Shown here one piece after another: positions 8,238-17,214 of a stretch of 64,000 nt of DNA. Numbering within the stretch: the first letter of the stretch is position 1; each line of letters starts with the position of its first letter. The notes under the pieces are model-generated. The model had not been told where the DNA came from. It ran no database searches and worked only from the letters and a program-made list of their open reading frames with translations. Source of the stretch: Arthrobacter sp. CJ23 (GTDB lineage Bacteria > Actinomycetota > Actinomycetes > Actinomycetales > Micrococcaceae). Position numbers and translations under genes: made by a program. The DNA is taken from contig NZ_CP102950.1 in assembly GCF_024741795.1 (NCBI RefSeq), positions 248,001 through 312,000 on the forward strand, written 5' to 3'.

Positions 8238-11087
8238 TCAACCAGCCGTGATCAGGTGGCTGGCGTGGTTGTACCGGAAGGTGACCGGGCCGCCGTCGTG
8301 GTTCAGCGCAATGTTGCTGCCGTTCGCGGCGCCGCCCAGGCCGTAGTTCTCGGCCCAGGAGCCATTGATCGCGGCCTTGAACTCATACGATCCCGTCGGC
8401 AGATTCGCCACGGTCAGCTTCCAGATCCCGTCCGAAGGATCCAGCGCCAGCCGGGCCTGCGAACAGTCCGGCATCCAGTCACCCGCGCAGCCGAGCTCGG
8501 AGTTGAGGCTGCCCGGCACGGACACGGCAGCAGGCTGCTGTCCCGCAGTGACGGCACTGATCACGTTGCTGGCGTGGTCGTAGAGGAACGTGACGGGGCC
8601 GCCTGAGTGGTCCAGGACCACGTTGGGGCCGTTCGGCTCGCCGCCCGCACCGTAGTTCTCGTCCCAGCTGCCGTTCAGCGCAGCCTTGAATTCGTAGTGC
8701 CCCGCAGGCAGGTTCGGGACGTTCAGCTGCCACAGACGGTGGGTCGGTTCGTAGCTCATGGACGCCTGCCCGCAGGACGGCTGCCAGTCCTCCGAGCAGC
8801 CCAGCTCGGTGTTGAGGCTGCCCGCCACGGTGACGGTCTCGGGCTGCGTCGGCTCGCCCACCACACCGCTGCGCGGTTCGCTGGCCGAGGTGTGGCCGGC
8901 GTTGTCCAGCACCACCGCACGGTACTCCACCGCGGCGCCGGCTTCGATCGACGAAACGTCGTGGAACACCTGGTACGGCGCGTTGTCGTCCGTGCCGATC
9001 GCCTGCCACTCGCCGCCCGGCGTGCGCGCCTCGAAGGTGACTTCATGGAACGAGCTGCCGTCGACGTCGGCGGTTACCTTCAGGCGGGTGGCGTCACCGG
9101 CCGCCGTGACCGGCTTCTTGAGTACGACGGCGGGGGCCGCCGTGGACTTCGCAAGCCGCCCGCTGGCCTGGTACACCACGGCGGACAGCGGCGGCACGGT
9201 GACGGTGAGCTTGGCCTGCGCGTCGCTCTTCGCCTCGGCCGCGGCATCGCCGTAGACGAGCCCGAACGGCCGCTTCGCTTCATAGGTGGGGATGGCGGCG
9301 GTCTGCGCGGTCTCGCTGTTGTTCAAGGCCACGAGGTATTCGCGCTGGTCCTTGGCATCGATGCGCGAGAAGGCATAGATCCCGGCGCCGTCCGCCGCGT
9401 AGCGGTTCTGCTGGGCGCCGTCGCGGAGCGCGGGGTGCTCGGCGGTGAGGGCCGCGAGTTCGCTGATCTTGCGGTACAGCGGGTGCTGGGCGTCGAAGTT
9501 GTCCGTGGCGTGCGTGGAAGCAGTGCCCAGCAGGTCGTCGTCGAGGTACTCCTGGACCTGGCTGGCGAACATCGACTGCCGGGAGTCCTGGTCGCCGCCG
9601 GCGCCCGTGAAGCCCTGCTCGTCGCCGTAGTAGACCACGGGGTTGCCGCGGGAGAGGTACATCAGCTCGTGGGCGAGTTCATCGCGCTGCACCAGTTCGG
9701 CGTCGGGGGCGCCCGCATTGTCCTGGGCGATGAACGTGCCGATCCGACCCATGTCGTGGTTCCCCAGGAAGGTGGGCAGCTGGTAGACGTTGGAATCGGC
9801 GTCCGTGTACCAGTCGTCGCCGGCGAAGAAGTCGGCCAGGCCGGTGGCCTTGCTGCCCTGGGACGCGAAGCTGCGGGCGGCACCCTGGAAGCCGAAGTCC
9901 AGCACGGCCTGCATGCGGTTCTTGGTGGTGTACTTCGAGGTGACGCTCTTGGAGGTGTCGAAGACCTCGCCGAACATGAAGAACTCGTCCTTGCCCTGTT
10001 CCTTGGCGTAGCTGAGCACGCGGGGCCCGAACTGCTGCCAGAACTCGTCGTTCACGTGCTTCATGGTGTCGATCCGGAAGCCGTCGATCCCGAAGTCGCG
10101 GATCCACATCTCGTAGATGTCCACCATGCCGTCAACCACGCGCGGGTTCTCGGTGAACAGGTCATCGAGGCCGAAGAAGTCCCCGTACGTGGAGTCCTCC
10201 CCGGCAAAGTTGGTGTTGCCGCGGTTGTGGTAGAGCGTGGGGTCGTTGAGCCAGGCGGGGACTTTGACGTCCTGCTCGGCCGTGGGAACCGCGGGCGTGT
10301 AGGGGAAGGACGTGGCGGCATCCAGTGCGGGGAAGTCCTGCGTCCCGGCGTAGTCGTGGTCGTCGAAGGCCTCGCCCGTCGCGGCGCGGTACGGCTCCGT
10401 GGCCTTGGAAATGTAGGGCGCCGAGGACGTCTCCTGGTACTGGACGACGTCGGCCGTGTGATTGGCGATGATGTCGAAGTAGACCTTCATGCCGCGGGCG
10501 TGGGCGGCGTCGATGAGGGTCTTCAGCTCGGCGTTGGTGCCCAGGTGGGGGTCGATCTGGGTGAAGTCGGTGACCCAGTAGCCGTGGTAGCCGGCCGAGC
10601 TGTTGTCCAGCTGCCCGCCGCCCTGGACGGCCTTGTTCTTGAAGCTCGGGGTGAGCCACAGGGCGTTGGTGCCCAGGCCCTGGATGTACTCCAGCCGGTC
10701 CTGCAGGCCCTTCAGGTCGCCGCCGTTGTAGAAGCCCTTGCGGGTGGGATCGTAGCCGGACACCATCGGATCGGAACCCAGCCCGCCGTCGTCGTTGGCT
10801 GTGCTGCCGTTGCCGAAACGGTCGGCCATGACGAAGTAGAAGTTCTGATTGCTGACGCCGCCGCGGACCGAATGCTGGGCTGCTGGATCGGCGGCGGGCT
10901 TCTTGAGGCCGATGTCCGCGGCGCCCGCGGGCAGGACGCCCGACGCCGTCACCACCGCGGAGGCGAGCACGACGGCGGCCGTGCGGCGGAATGCCCTGCG
11001 CGGACTTCCACTCGGGTCCTTTCGGGGGACGGCGGCTCTGGATGGGACGGTTTGGGGGTAAACGGTTCGGGGGCTGCGAGATAACAA
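8238..11087 (-). CDS. Secreted GH13 alpha-amylase with two X25-type modules
   Basis: 949 residues. An arginine-rich N-terminus followed by a hydrophobic stretch and PAGAAD around residue 57 indicates export; RRAFRR makes Tat possible but not certain. The GH13 barrel shows region I DIIANH (205-210), region II GFRID with nucleophile D340, region III FGEVFD with acid E374 and region IV LGNHD (D445). C-terminal to it are a beta-sandwich region and two homologous ~90-residue modules (about 755-845 and 857-949), each with SLNxELGC, EFKAAxNGSW and GGPVTFxYxHAS, resembling the X25 modules of pullulanases. The start is TTG after GGAAGG; no better start was found. Likely role: starch or maltodextrin hydrolysis outside the cell. 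Confidence 0.93.
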   Translation of the reverse strand: MLSRSPRTVYPQTVPSRAAVPRKDPSGSPRRAFRRTAAVVLASAVVTASGVLPAGAADIGLKKPAADPAAQHSVRGGVSNQNFYFVMADRFGNGSTANDDGGLGSDPMVSGYDPTRKGFYNGGDLKGLQDRLEYIQGLGTNALWLTPSFKNKAVQGGGQLDNSSAGYHGYWVTDFTQIDPHLGTNAELKTLIDAAHARGMKVYFDIIANHTADVVQYQETSSAPYISKATEPYRAATGEAFDDHDYAGTQDFPALDAATSFPYTPAVPTAEQDVKVPAWLNDPTLYHNRGNTNFAGEDSTYGDFFGLDDLFTENPRVVDGMVDIYEMWIRDFGIDGFRIDTMKHVNDEFWQQFGPRVLSYAKEQGKDEFFMFGEVFDTSKSVTSKYTTKNRMQAVLDFGFQGAARSFASQGSKATGLADFFAGDDWYTDADSNVYQLPTFLGNHDMGRIGTFIAQDNAGAPDAELVQRDELAHELMYLSRGNPVVYYGDEQGFTGAGGDQDSRQSMFASQVQEYLDDDLLGTASTHATDNFDAQHPLYRKISELAALTAEHPALRDGAQQNRYAADGAGIYAFSRIDAKDQREYLVALNNSETAQTAAIPTYEAKRPFGLVYGDAAAEAKSDAQAKLTVTVPPLSAVVYQASGRLAKSTAAPAVVLKKPVTAAGDATRLKVTADVDGSSFHEVTFEARTPGGEWQAIGTDDNAPYQVFHDVSSIEAGAAVEYRAVVLDNAGHTSASEPRSGVVGEPTQPETVTVAGSLNTELGCSEDWQPSCGQASMSYEPTHRLWQLNVPNLPAGHYEFKAALNGSWDENYGAGGEPNGPNVVLDHSGGPVTFLYDHASNVISAVTAGQQPAAVSVPGSLNSELGCAGDWMPDCSQARLALDPSDGIWKLTVANLPTGSYEFKAAINGSWAENYGLGGAANGSNIALNHDGGPVTFRYNHASHLITAG

Positions 11088-11116
11088 GTGATGAACCTTC
11101 CGCTAAGCGACTTTGC

Positions 11117-11132
11117 TGTGTGGCAAGTCACA
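11117..11132. promoter_or_regulatory. CRP/GlxR-like palindrome upstream of the amylase
   Basis: The 16-mer TGTGTGGCAAGTCACA fits the TGTGA-N6-TCACA pattern of CRP/GlxR proteins with one mismatch. It lies 30 bases upstream of the amylase start. The same TGTGT-N6-TCACA form recurs at 57068-57083 in the gap upstream of glgP. Binding is inferred. Confidence 0.45.
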
Positions 11133-11134
11133 AC

Positions 11135-11150
11135 TGTAAACGCTTGCGTT
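11135..11150. promoter_or_regulatory. LacI-type operator-like site, copy 1
   Basis: TGTAAACGCTTGCGTT resembles LacI-family operators, which have a central CG and A/T-rich flanks. Its core AAACGCTTGC recurs at 11212-11225. Both sites are upstream of the amylase, so carbohydrate-responsive repression is a reasonable inference. Confidence 0.5.
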
Positions 11151-11211
11151 GGCTTAATCCACAGAAATGAAGGGAATTGCTGGCGAATTCCTGAATCACG
11201 CGATGCCAAAC

Positions 11212-11225
11212 TGGAAACGCTTGCA
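11212..11225. promoter_or_regulatory. LacI-type operator-like site, copy 2
   Basis: TGGAAACGCTTGCA shares the 10-base core AAACGCTTGC with the site at 11135-11150, in direct orientation and 77 bp away, a spacing compatible with looping. The rest of the 11088-11374 gap shows no gene I can support. Confidence 0.45.
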
Positions 11226-11374
11226 CTACTGCCGACTGCCCGTTGTGGAAAATCTCATTGTGCCTCTGCATGATGAGTCTGCGGAATGTTATGCACCTGT
11301 CCATAACGCGGCGTTCCTGACTTGCATAGGGTTGAGGAGATCTGGTTCACACGACTCAAGGATGAATTTCAACG

Positions 11375-11572
11375 ATGAAGAGCATCGCCCTCCTTCGCGA
11401 GCGCGCCACGCGCGCCATGCCCACCGGTTCCCACTGCCCGGCATCGGGATTGTGGAGCCCGGACTCTGATCCGGACGCCGTGCAGGTGTTCCCCGAAGGC
11501 CATGTGCTTCCCGCCCACAACGGCATGCCGACCATCTGGCGCCGGCGCCCTGCCGGCGGCGCGTCTGCATGA
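11375..11572 (+). CDS. Small hypothetical protein with CPxSGxW motif
   Basis: 65 residues. The central part has a regular pattern: CPASGLWSP, then DPDAVQVFPEGHVLP, then GMPTIWRR, which looks like a conserved compact fold rather than random translation. One Cys only, no membrane segment. The ribosome site is weak (AAGGATG about 11 bases upstream of the ATG). Its stop overlaps the next ORF start as ATGA, supporting both as real and coupled. Function unknown; the paired small-gene layout would suit a regulatory or toxin/immunity-like pair, but nothing in the sequence proves that. Confidence 0.6.
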   Translation: MKSIALLRERATRAMPTGSHCPASGLWSPDSDPDAVQVFPEGHVLPAHNGMPTIWRRRPAGGASA

Positions 11573-11799
11573 CCAGCATCCTTTTGAAGCGGCCGGCCGG
11601 CTACCGGCACATCCCCTCATCCAAATGGACGGAGCTCAGCTCCGGCGATGCCGTATGGATCTATGAAGCGGGCTGGGGTGTCGGAGCCGGGCGCGTTGAC
11701 GTGGTCTCCACGGACCACGAATTGCTGTGGGTGCTCCTTGAGCCCACCGGCCGCAGATTGCTCTGTGGAACGGACGCCGTAGAGGTCTGGTCCGCCTAG
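11569..11799 (+). CDS. Small hypothetical protein, coupled to preceding ORF
   Basis: 76 residues, ATG overlapping the upstream stop (ATGA). The sequence is rich in Trp and small residues (DAVWIYEAGWGVGAGRVDVV, then LLWVLLEP) and predicts a small beta-barrel-like fold; no membrane helix or known motif was recognised. It ends convergently with the lactonase gene, the two stops sharing the palindrome CTAG. Confidence 0.55.
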   Translation: MTSILLKRPAGYRHIPSSKWTELSSGDAVWIYEAGWGVGAGRVDVVSTDHELLWVLLEPTGRRLLCGTDAVEVWSA

Positions 11800-12845
11800 G
11801 ACCCGTCGAGATGGCCGGCGGCGAGCAGCGCCGTCGGCGATCCGGTTTCCACACGGCTGATCGGGCCTTCCGGCAGCCCCGTTTCCGGGTGCAGCCGGAA
11901 GGTCACCACGTCGTTGGACCGTTCGTGGGCAACGTGCAGCCAGCCCGCGCGCACCAGGTGGTGGCGCGGCCAGTTGCCGCCGCTCGGCACATCCGCCAGT
12001 GGCTCCAGGCGCGTGCCGTCCTCCGTGACACGCAGGACGCAGATGCGGTTCGACCCCCGGACGCCAACATAGGCGTGCCGACCGTCCGGTGACAGCCCGA
12101 TCTCAGCCGCGGAGTCGCCGTCGAACGCTCCCTCCGCAGTTGCGGGACCAATGGCCGCGAGCTCAAACGTGCCGTCCGGCGAGGGCCTGACCGTCGCCAC
12201 CTCGATCGAGTACTCGGTCACCACAAAGACGGTCCCGCTGGAATGCCGGGTCAGGTGCCGCGGCCCCGAACCCTTGGGGAGCACCACCTGATGGTCCGCC
12301 ACCAGGCCCTCGCCCGGCACGTAGCGCCACACGCGCAGCAGGTCATGGCCCAAGTCCGTCGTCATGATGCGGCCGTCCGGCAGCATGAGGCTGGCGTGCG
12401 CACGGCTGGGCCGCGCTTCGCCGCCAGGCCCGGCGCCGTAAGGGTCGACGGCGGGTGCGGCACTGTGGCGCGAGGTGATGCCGCCGTCGTGGTCAAGTTC
12501 GTAAAGGACCACCTGGCCGTCGCCCCAGCAGGCAACCACCAGGAAGCGGCCCTGCGGATCCACCGCCACATGGCAGGCGGCCGGGCCGGCGGGCCAGGTC
12601 CCGCCCAGCGGGTCAAGTCCGGAAGCGCCGCTCGGCCGATAGGCCCGGACCGTCTGCGCGTGTTCTTCCACGGCGTAGACCACCGGCAGTTCGGGATGGA
12701 TTGCAAGGAACGACGGCGAATCGGCGGCAGTCGCCAGCCCCAGGGACGCCACGTGGCCGTCCGCGCCGAGCGAGAGCGCTCCGATGCCTTTCCCGTTCCC
12801 GTTGCTGTCCGCGGTGTAGGACCCTGTCCAGACCAGTTCTGCCAC
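11796..12845 (-). CDS. Lactonase-family beta-propeller protein
   Basis: 349 residues resembling the YbhE/Pgl 6-phosphogluconolactonase superfamily (seven-bladed propeller). Indicative segments are WTGSYTAD at the start, SPSFLAIHPELPVVYAVEE, GRFLVVACWGDGQV, DLGHDLLRVWRY, GSGPRHL and GGNWPRHHLV. No signal peptide. The family opens sugar lactones or has unknown substrates, so the exact lactone is not predicted. The next gene upstream ends 2 bases away, so lactonase and the two aldo/keto reductases likely form one minus-strand unit for sugar/carbonyl metabolism. Confidence 0.83.
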   Translation of the reverse strand: MAELVWTGSYTADSNGNGKGIGALSLGADGHVASLGLATAADSPSFLAIHPELPVVYAVEEHAQTVRAYRPSGASGLDPLGGTWPAGPAACHVAVDPQGRFLVVACWGDGQVVLYELDHDGGITSRHSAAPAVDPYGAGPGGEARPSRAHASLMLPDGRIMTTDLGHDLLRVWRYVPGEGLVADHQVVLPKGSGPRHLTRHSSGTVFVVTEYSIEVATVRPSPDGTFELAAIGPATAEGAFDGDSAAEIGLSPDGRHAYVGVRGSNRICVLRVTEDGTRLEPLADVPSGGNWPRHHLVRAGWLHVAHERSNDVVTFRLHPETGLPEGPISRVETGSPTALLAAGHLDGS

Positions 12846-12847
12846 CG

Positions 12848-13678
12848 TCAGTGGCCCTGCACGTCGGAGTCCACGCCGGCGTCGGGCCCGGCGTCCAGCG
12901 TGTCCAGGGCGGCGAGGTCCTCGTGGTCCAGGGTGAAGTCGAAGACGTCCAGGTTTTCCTGCATGCGCTCCGGGTTCGAGGTCTTGGGGATGGCGACCAG
13001 GCCATGCTGGACGTGCCAGCGGAGCACCACCTGCCCGGGCGTCTTGGCGTGCTTCTTCCCGAGGCGGGCCAGCACCGGGGCATGGAGCAGATCCCCGCCC
13101 GCGCCCAGGGGGCTGTAGGACTCGGTGACGATGTGGTGCTGTTGGTTGAACGCACGCGCAACCGGCCGCGGAATGGCGGGGCTCAGCTGGATCTGGTTGA
13201 CGGCCGGCACAACGTCGGTTTCGGCGAAAAGCAGGTCCAGGTGCGCGGGCTTGAAGTTTGAAACGCCGATCGAGCGGACCTTGCCCGAGGCCTGCAGTTC
13301 CTCGAAGGTCTTCCAGGTGGAGACGAAGTCACGGCGCCGGGGGAGCGGCCAATGGATCAGGAGCAGGTCCACGTAGTCCAGGCCCAGGCGTTGCAGCGAT
13401 CCGTCCAGTCCAGCCGCGGCCCTGCCCGAGCCCTGGAACTCACCGTCCAGCTTGGTGGTGACGAACAGTTCCTCCCGGACCACCCCGCAGGCGCGGATCC
13501 CGTTGCCAACGCCCTGCTCGTTGCCGTACTTGACGGCGGTATCGATGTGCCGATAGCCCAGCCCCACGGCCTGGACCACCGCCTCGGCAACCCGGGCGTC
13601 GTCCAAGGGCCAGGTGCCCAAGCCGATCTGCGGGATCCGGTGGCCATCGTTGAGTTCGATGAGCGGTGAAAGTGCCAT
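12848..13678 (-). CDS. Aldo/keto reductase (2,5-diketogluconate-reductase-like)
   Basis: 276 residues from ATG at 13678; a GTG at 13690 overlapping the upstream stop is an alternative start. The catalytic tetrad is recognisable: Asp in HIDTAVKY, Tyr in the same motif, Lys in FVTTKLD and His in LLIHWPLP. GVSNFKPAHL and the NAD(P)H-binding IPKTSNPERMQENL near the C-terminus complete the AKR5-like signature. NADPH-dependent reduction of sugar-derived or other carbonyls is expected; the natural substrate is not known. Confidence 0.88.
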   Translation of the reverse strand: MALSPLIELNDGHRIPQIGLGTWPLDDARVAEAVVQAVGLGYRHIDTAVKYGNEQGVGNGIRACGVVREELFVTTKLDGEFQGSGRAAAGLDGSLQRLGLDYVDLLLIHWPLPRRRDFVSTWKTFEELQASGKVRSIGVSNFKPAHLDLLFAETDVVPAVNQIQLSPAIPRPVARAFNQQHHIVTESYSPLGAGGDLLHAPVLARLGKKHAKTPGQVVLRWHVQHGLVAIPKTSNPERMQENLDVFDFTLDHEDLAALDTLDAGPDAGVDSDVQGH

Positions 13679-13683
13679 GCCGG

Positions 13684-14655
13684 TCACCACGCGTAGTCCT
13701 CGGGCGCGGTGCGGTGCCCCGGGAAGATGTCGTCCAGCCTCTTGAGCGCATCGGCGTCGAGGGTGACATCCAATGCGCGGATGGCGGCGTCGAGCTGTTC
13801 CTGCGTGCGCGGCCCCACAATCGGTGCCGTCACGGCGGGCTGGTGGAGCAGCCAGGCAAGGGCGATGTCGCCGGGGGCTTGGCCCAGGTCATCGGCGAAG
13901 TCCTCGTACTGCTGGATCTGGTCCCGGTGCTTCTTCAGGGTTTCCAGTGCACGCCCTTCGGCGCGGCGGACGCCCTGCTGTTCCTTCTTCAGCACGCCGC
14001 CCAGCAGGCCTCCATGCAGCGGCGACCACGGAATCAGTCCGAGGCCGTACTGCTGCGCGGCCGGAATGACCTCGAGTTCCACCTGACGGGTGAGCAGGTT
14101 GTAGATGGACTGCTCGCTGACCAGGCCCGTGTAGTGGCGCCTCCGGGCGGCTTCCTGGGCCTGGGCGATGTGCCAGCCGGCAAAGTTGCTGCTGCCCGCA
14201 TACAGGATCTTGCCCTGCTGCACGGCCACTTCCATCGCCTGCCAGATCTCGTCCCACGGCGTATCGCGATCGATGTGGTGGAACTGGTAGATGTCGATGT
14301 AGTCCGTCTGCAGCCGCTTGAGGCTGGCGTCCAGGGCGCGCCGGATGTTCAGCGCGGAGAGTTTGGACTCGTTGGGGCGGTCCGTCATGGTGCCGTACAG
14401 CTTGGTGGCGAGGACGGTCCGTTCGCGGCGCTCGCCGCCCTTCGCGAACCAGCGGCCGAGGATCTCCTCCGTCCAGCCGCGGTGTCCGGTGCCGCCGTAG
14501 ACGTTGGCGGTGTCGAAGAAGTTGATGCCGGAGTCCAGTGCGGCGTCCATGATCGAGTGGGCTGTCGCCTCCTCGGTCTGCGGGCCGAAGTTCATGGTGC
14601 CCAGGCAGAGGCGGGAGACTTTCAGGCCGGAGCGGCCCAGATGGGTGTAATGCAC
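13684..14655 (-). CDS. Aldo/keto reductase (YhdN/Tas-like)
   Basis: 323 residues from GTG at 14655, preceded by AAAGGAA at 6 bases; upstream in-frame codons lie in the divergent promoter region. It starts HYTHLGRSGLKVSRLCLGTMNFG, has FFDTANVYGG (Asp/Tyr), ATKLYG (Lys) and YQFHHID (His), then SNFAGWHIAQAQ and IVGPRTQEQLD. This is the potassium-channel-beta-like AKR subfamily. It precedes a second, distinct AKR and a lactonase on the same strand. Substrate unknown. Confidence 0.87.
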   Translation of the reverse strand: MHYTHLGRSGLKVSRLCLGTMNFGPQTEEATAHSIMDAALDSGINFFDTANVYGGTGHRGWTEEILGRWFAKGGERRERTVLATKLYGTMTDRPNESKLSALNIRRALDASLKRLQTDYIDIYQFHHIDRDTPWDEIWQAMEVAVQQGKILYAGSSNFAGWHIAQAQEAARRRHYTGLVSEQSIYNLLTRQVELEVIPAAQQYGLGLIPWSPLHGGLLGGVLKKEQQGVRRAEGRALETLKKHRDQIQQYEDFADDLGQAPGDIALAWLLHQPAVTAPIVGPRTQEQLDAAIRALDVTLDADALKRLDDIFPGHRTAPEDYAW

Positions 14656-14764
14656 GCTGGTTCCTTTGGCTTGGGCTGTTGTTCTGAGCCTATGCAGTTT
14701 TCGGCCCGGAGTCAGCAGTTCGGCGCGATCCTGCTCTCCCAGGGGGCGCCGGTATCCTTGAAGG

Positions 14765-16228
14765 ATGAGTGACACTGCCGCCTCAACCGTCACCTTCGGT
14801 GGCCGCTTCGCCCGCGAATTTGCGGAGATGGCCATTCCTTGGCGGGCGGAGAAGGCACCCGAGCCTCGTCTGCTGGTGCTCAACGCGCCGCTGGCCGCCG
14901 AGCTGGGCCTCGACCCCGATTTCCTCCGCAGCCCGGCGGGCCTGCTCCTGCTCACCGGCAATGATTTCCCGGAGGAAGCCACCCCGGTGGCCCAGGCCTA
15001 CGCCGGCCACCAGTTCGGCTGGTATTCGCCCCGCCTCGGCGACGGACGCGCCCTCCTGCTCGGGGAACTCACCCACGTGGACGGCCGGCCCCGCGACCTC
15101 CACCTCAAGGGTTCGGGGCGCACGCCGTTCGCCCGGAACGGCGACGGCCTCGCCGTCGTCGGGCCCATGCTCCGCGAGTACATCGTGAGTGAGGCGATGC
15201 ACGCCTTGGGCATCCCCACCACGCGGTCCCTGGCCGTCGTGGGAACGGGCCGCGCCGTGCAGCGCGAGACGCTGCTCCCGGGAGCCGTGCTGGCCCGGGT
15301 CGCCAGCAGCCACCTGCGCGTGGGCAGCTTCCAGTACGCCCGCGCCACCGGCGACGTCGAGCTCCTGCGACGCCTTGCCGATTACGCCATCGCTTGCCAC
15401 CATCCGGGAGCCGCGGACGCCGGGAATCCTTACCTTGCCTTGTTCCAGGCGGTGATTGCGGCCCAGGCGTCGCTGCTGGCCCGGTGGATGCTGGTGGGCT
15501 TCGTCCACGGGGTCATGAACACGGACAACATGACCATCTCGGGCGAGACCATCGATTACGGGCCGTGCGCCTTCATGGAGGGGTTCGACCCCGCCGCCGT
15601 CTACAGCTCGATCGACGAATCCGGACGCTACGCCTACCGCAACCAGCCGGTGGTGGCGGAGTGGAACCTCGCCCGGCTCGCCGAGGCCCTGCTGCCCCTG
15701 CTCCACGACGACGAGGAGCAGGGCGTTGCGCTCGCGGTCGAATCACTCGAAGGCTTCCGCCGGCAGTACAGCGCGGCATGGTCGGCGGGGATGCGGACCA
15801 AGATTGGCCTGAGCCAAGACGCTGACGACGGCGTGGCCTCGCCTCTGGTGGACGAGCTGCTGGCGCTCCTCCAGGAAGGCCGCGTCGACTACACCGGGTT
15901 CTTCCGGAACCTCGGAAAGGCCGCCCGCGGCCTGTCCGGGCCCGCACGGGGCATGGTCCTGGATCTGGCGGCCTTCGATGCCTGGCTTGGGCGCTGGCGC
16001 GCGGCAGACCCCGACGCCGGCCTGATGGACCGGGTCAACCCCGCCTACATACCCCGGAACCACCTCGTGGAAGAGGCCCTCGCCGCCGCCACCGCCGGCG
16101 ATCTCGATCCGCTCCACGAGCTCCTGGACGCGGTGGCCCGGCCCTTCGAGGAGCGCCCCGGCCTGGAGCGATATGCCGCCGCAGCCCCGGAAGACTTCGG
16201 TGCCTACCGGACCTTCTGCGGAACCTAG
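14765..16228 (+). CDS. selO: Protein adenylyltransferase SelO (YdiU/UPF0061)
   Basis: 487 residues with a pseudokinase fold. Motifs include [69 protein letters not shown] and [14 protein letters not shown]. SelO proteins transfer AMP to Ser/Thr/Tyr of target proteins and are linked to redox stress. The C-terminal TFCGT keeps a Cys where eukaryotic homologues have selenocysteine. It is divergent from the aldo/keto reductase gene, with 109 bases between them. Confidence 0.95.
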   Translation: MSDTAASTVTFGGRFAREFAEMAIPWRAEKAPEPRLLVLNAPLAAELGLDPDFLRSPAGLLLLTGNDFPEEATPVAQAYAGHQFGWYSPRLGDGRALLLGELTHVDGRPRDLHLKGSGRTPFARNGDGLAVVGPMLREYIVSEAMHALGIPTTRSLAVVGTGRAVQRETLLPGAVLARVASSHLRVGSFQYARATGDVELLRRLADYAIACHHPGAADAGNPYLALFQAVIAAQASLLARWMLVGFVHGVMNTDNMTISGETIDYGPCAFMEGFDPAAVYSSIDESGRYAYRNQPVVAEWNLARLAEALLPLLHDDEEQGVALAVESLEGFRRQYSAAWSAGMRTKIGLSQDADDGVASPLVDELLALLQEGRVDYTGFFRNLGKAARGLSGPARGMVLDLAAFDAWLGRWRAADPDAGLMDRVNPAYIPRNHLVEEALAAATAGDLDPLHELLDAVARPFEERPGLERYAAAAPEDFGAYRTFCGT

Positions 16229-16248
16229 ACTGTGCAGGCAGGCTTAAG

Positions 16249-16288
16249 CGCTGATGGCCGCGCCCCTTCCGGGGCGCGGCCATCAGCG
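16249..16288. terminator. Bidirectional hairpin between selO and dodecin
   Basis: Perfect 18-bp arms (16249-16266 and 16271-16288) with a TTCC loop, located between convergent selO and dodecin genes. Very GC-rich, no T-run on either side. Likely terminates both genes. It is unrelated in sequence to the three CCCAACT-type palindromes. Confidence 0.8.
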
Positions 16289-16305
16289 GTTAATCAGGAG
16301 TCCGG

Positions 16306-16515
16306 TCAGCGTTCCAATCGGAAGCCAAGTTTGATGGTGACCTGCCAATCGGCCACGGCGCCGTCGGCCAGATGGCCGCGGATTTCCTTGACTTCGAACC
16401 AGTCAAGGTTCCGCAGGGTCTGTGCGGCTGCGGCTATTCCGTTCTTGATGGCGGCGTCCACCCCCTCGGACGAGGTGCCTACAATCTCGGAAACGCTATA
16501 TGTGTGGTCAGCCAT
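16306..16515 (-). CDS. Dodecin-family flavin-binding protein
   Basis: 69 residues, standard dodecin length. It reads MADHTYSVSEIVGTSSEG near the start, then WFEVKEIRGHLADG including the Trp that stacks on flavin, and WQVTIKLGFRLE at the end. Dodecins assemble as dodecamers that store riboflavin, FMN or other flavins. The ATG at 16515 was chosen over in-frame upstream codons because the family begins here and an AGGAG lies just before it. It is divergent from a universal stress protein, which fits a stress role. Confidence 0.93.
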   Translation of the reverse strand: MADHTYSVSEIVGTSSEGVDAAIKNGIAAAAQTLRNLDWFEVKEIRGHLADGAVADWQVTIKLGFRLER

Positions 16516-16703
16516 GGTGCTCCTCATCATCGTCTCTGATCTTTGGACTGCGGGCTCGCGCGGCAGGCCGTGAATGCAGACTAGCCCACAGATGGCTGGG
16601 CGACCAGAGGCGTGTTCCTTCGCAAACACCGGATCCTGAACGATGATGATGGAGTGCAGATCCATTGCAGCAGTACCAGCGAACATCACCCCCAGGAGAA
16701 CTC

Positions 16704-17132
16704 ATGACTGAATTGATCGTTGTCGGCGTTGACAGCAGCGAGACGGCAATGCGGGCAGCCGTGGCAGCAGCGAAGCTGGCCACTGCCCTGAAAGCCGAGC
16801 TGCACGTGGTCAGCGGCTTTGATAGTGACCGCATCGAAGAATTCGGAAGCGGCAGCGACCGCATTGTCGTTTCCGCGGCCGACTCCGCAGAAGCGGTGGC
16901 CCGCCAGGTGTCGGAGGAACTGACCGTGGAGGGCGGCAGCATCAAGTACTTCGCTGCCCGGGGCACTCCGGCCAACGCGCTGATCAGCCACGCCGAGGCA
17001 AACCAGGCCCAGCTGATCGTGGTTGGAAACAAGCGCATGAAGGGCCTTGGGCGCGTCCTCGGCAGCATCGCCAACAGCGTGGCGCACGGGGCTCCATGCG
17101 ACGTGTACATCGTGAACACGGACGTCGACTAA
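16704..17132 (+). CDS. Universal stress protein (UspA family)
   Basis: 142 residues. ATG at 16704 follows CAGGAGA at 5 bases. The fold begins ELIVVGVDSSETAMRA, and the ATP-binding signature G-2x-G-9x-G(S/T) appears as VVGNKRMKGLGRVLGSIANSV near the C-terminus, so it is probably an ATP-binding Usp. Single domain, cytoplasmic. Specific stress not predictable. Confidence 0.92.
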   Translation: MTELIVVGVDSSETAMRAAVAAAKLATALKAELHVVSGFDSDRIEEFGSGSDRIVVSAADSAEAVARQVSEELTVEGGSIKYFAARGTPANALISHAEANQAQLIVVGNKRMKGLGRVLGSIANSVAHGAPCDVYIVNTDVD

Positions 17133-17136
17133 GCTC

Positions 17137-17204
17137 GCCCAAGTAGCTCGCAATAGTGGTTGTTCTGAGCGCTCAGAACAACCACTATTGCTACTCAGTT
17201 GGGC
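17137..17204. repeat. Long palindrome, repeat family copy B
   Basis: Two adjacent 34-base arms (17137-17170 and 17171-17204) with a perfect 21-bp core and no loop beyond the symmetry centre. The outer right arm contains CTACTCAGTTGGG, the same outer motif as the copies at 8.2 and 26.8 kb, while the inner part is different (CAATAGTGGTTGTTCTGAGC). It sits between the convergent stress-protein and TPP-enzyme genes. Likely bidirectional terminator or mobile palindromic element. Confidence 0.8.
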
Positions 17205-17214
17205 CTCCCGGCAC

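Noticed and set aside
8607..11084. 825-codon plus-strand frame over the amylase
   Set aside because: Mirror of GH13 coding bias, no motifs, while the minus strand has all four GH13 regions.
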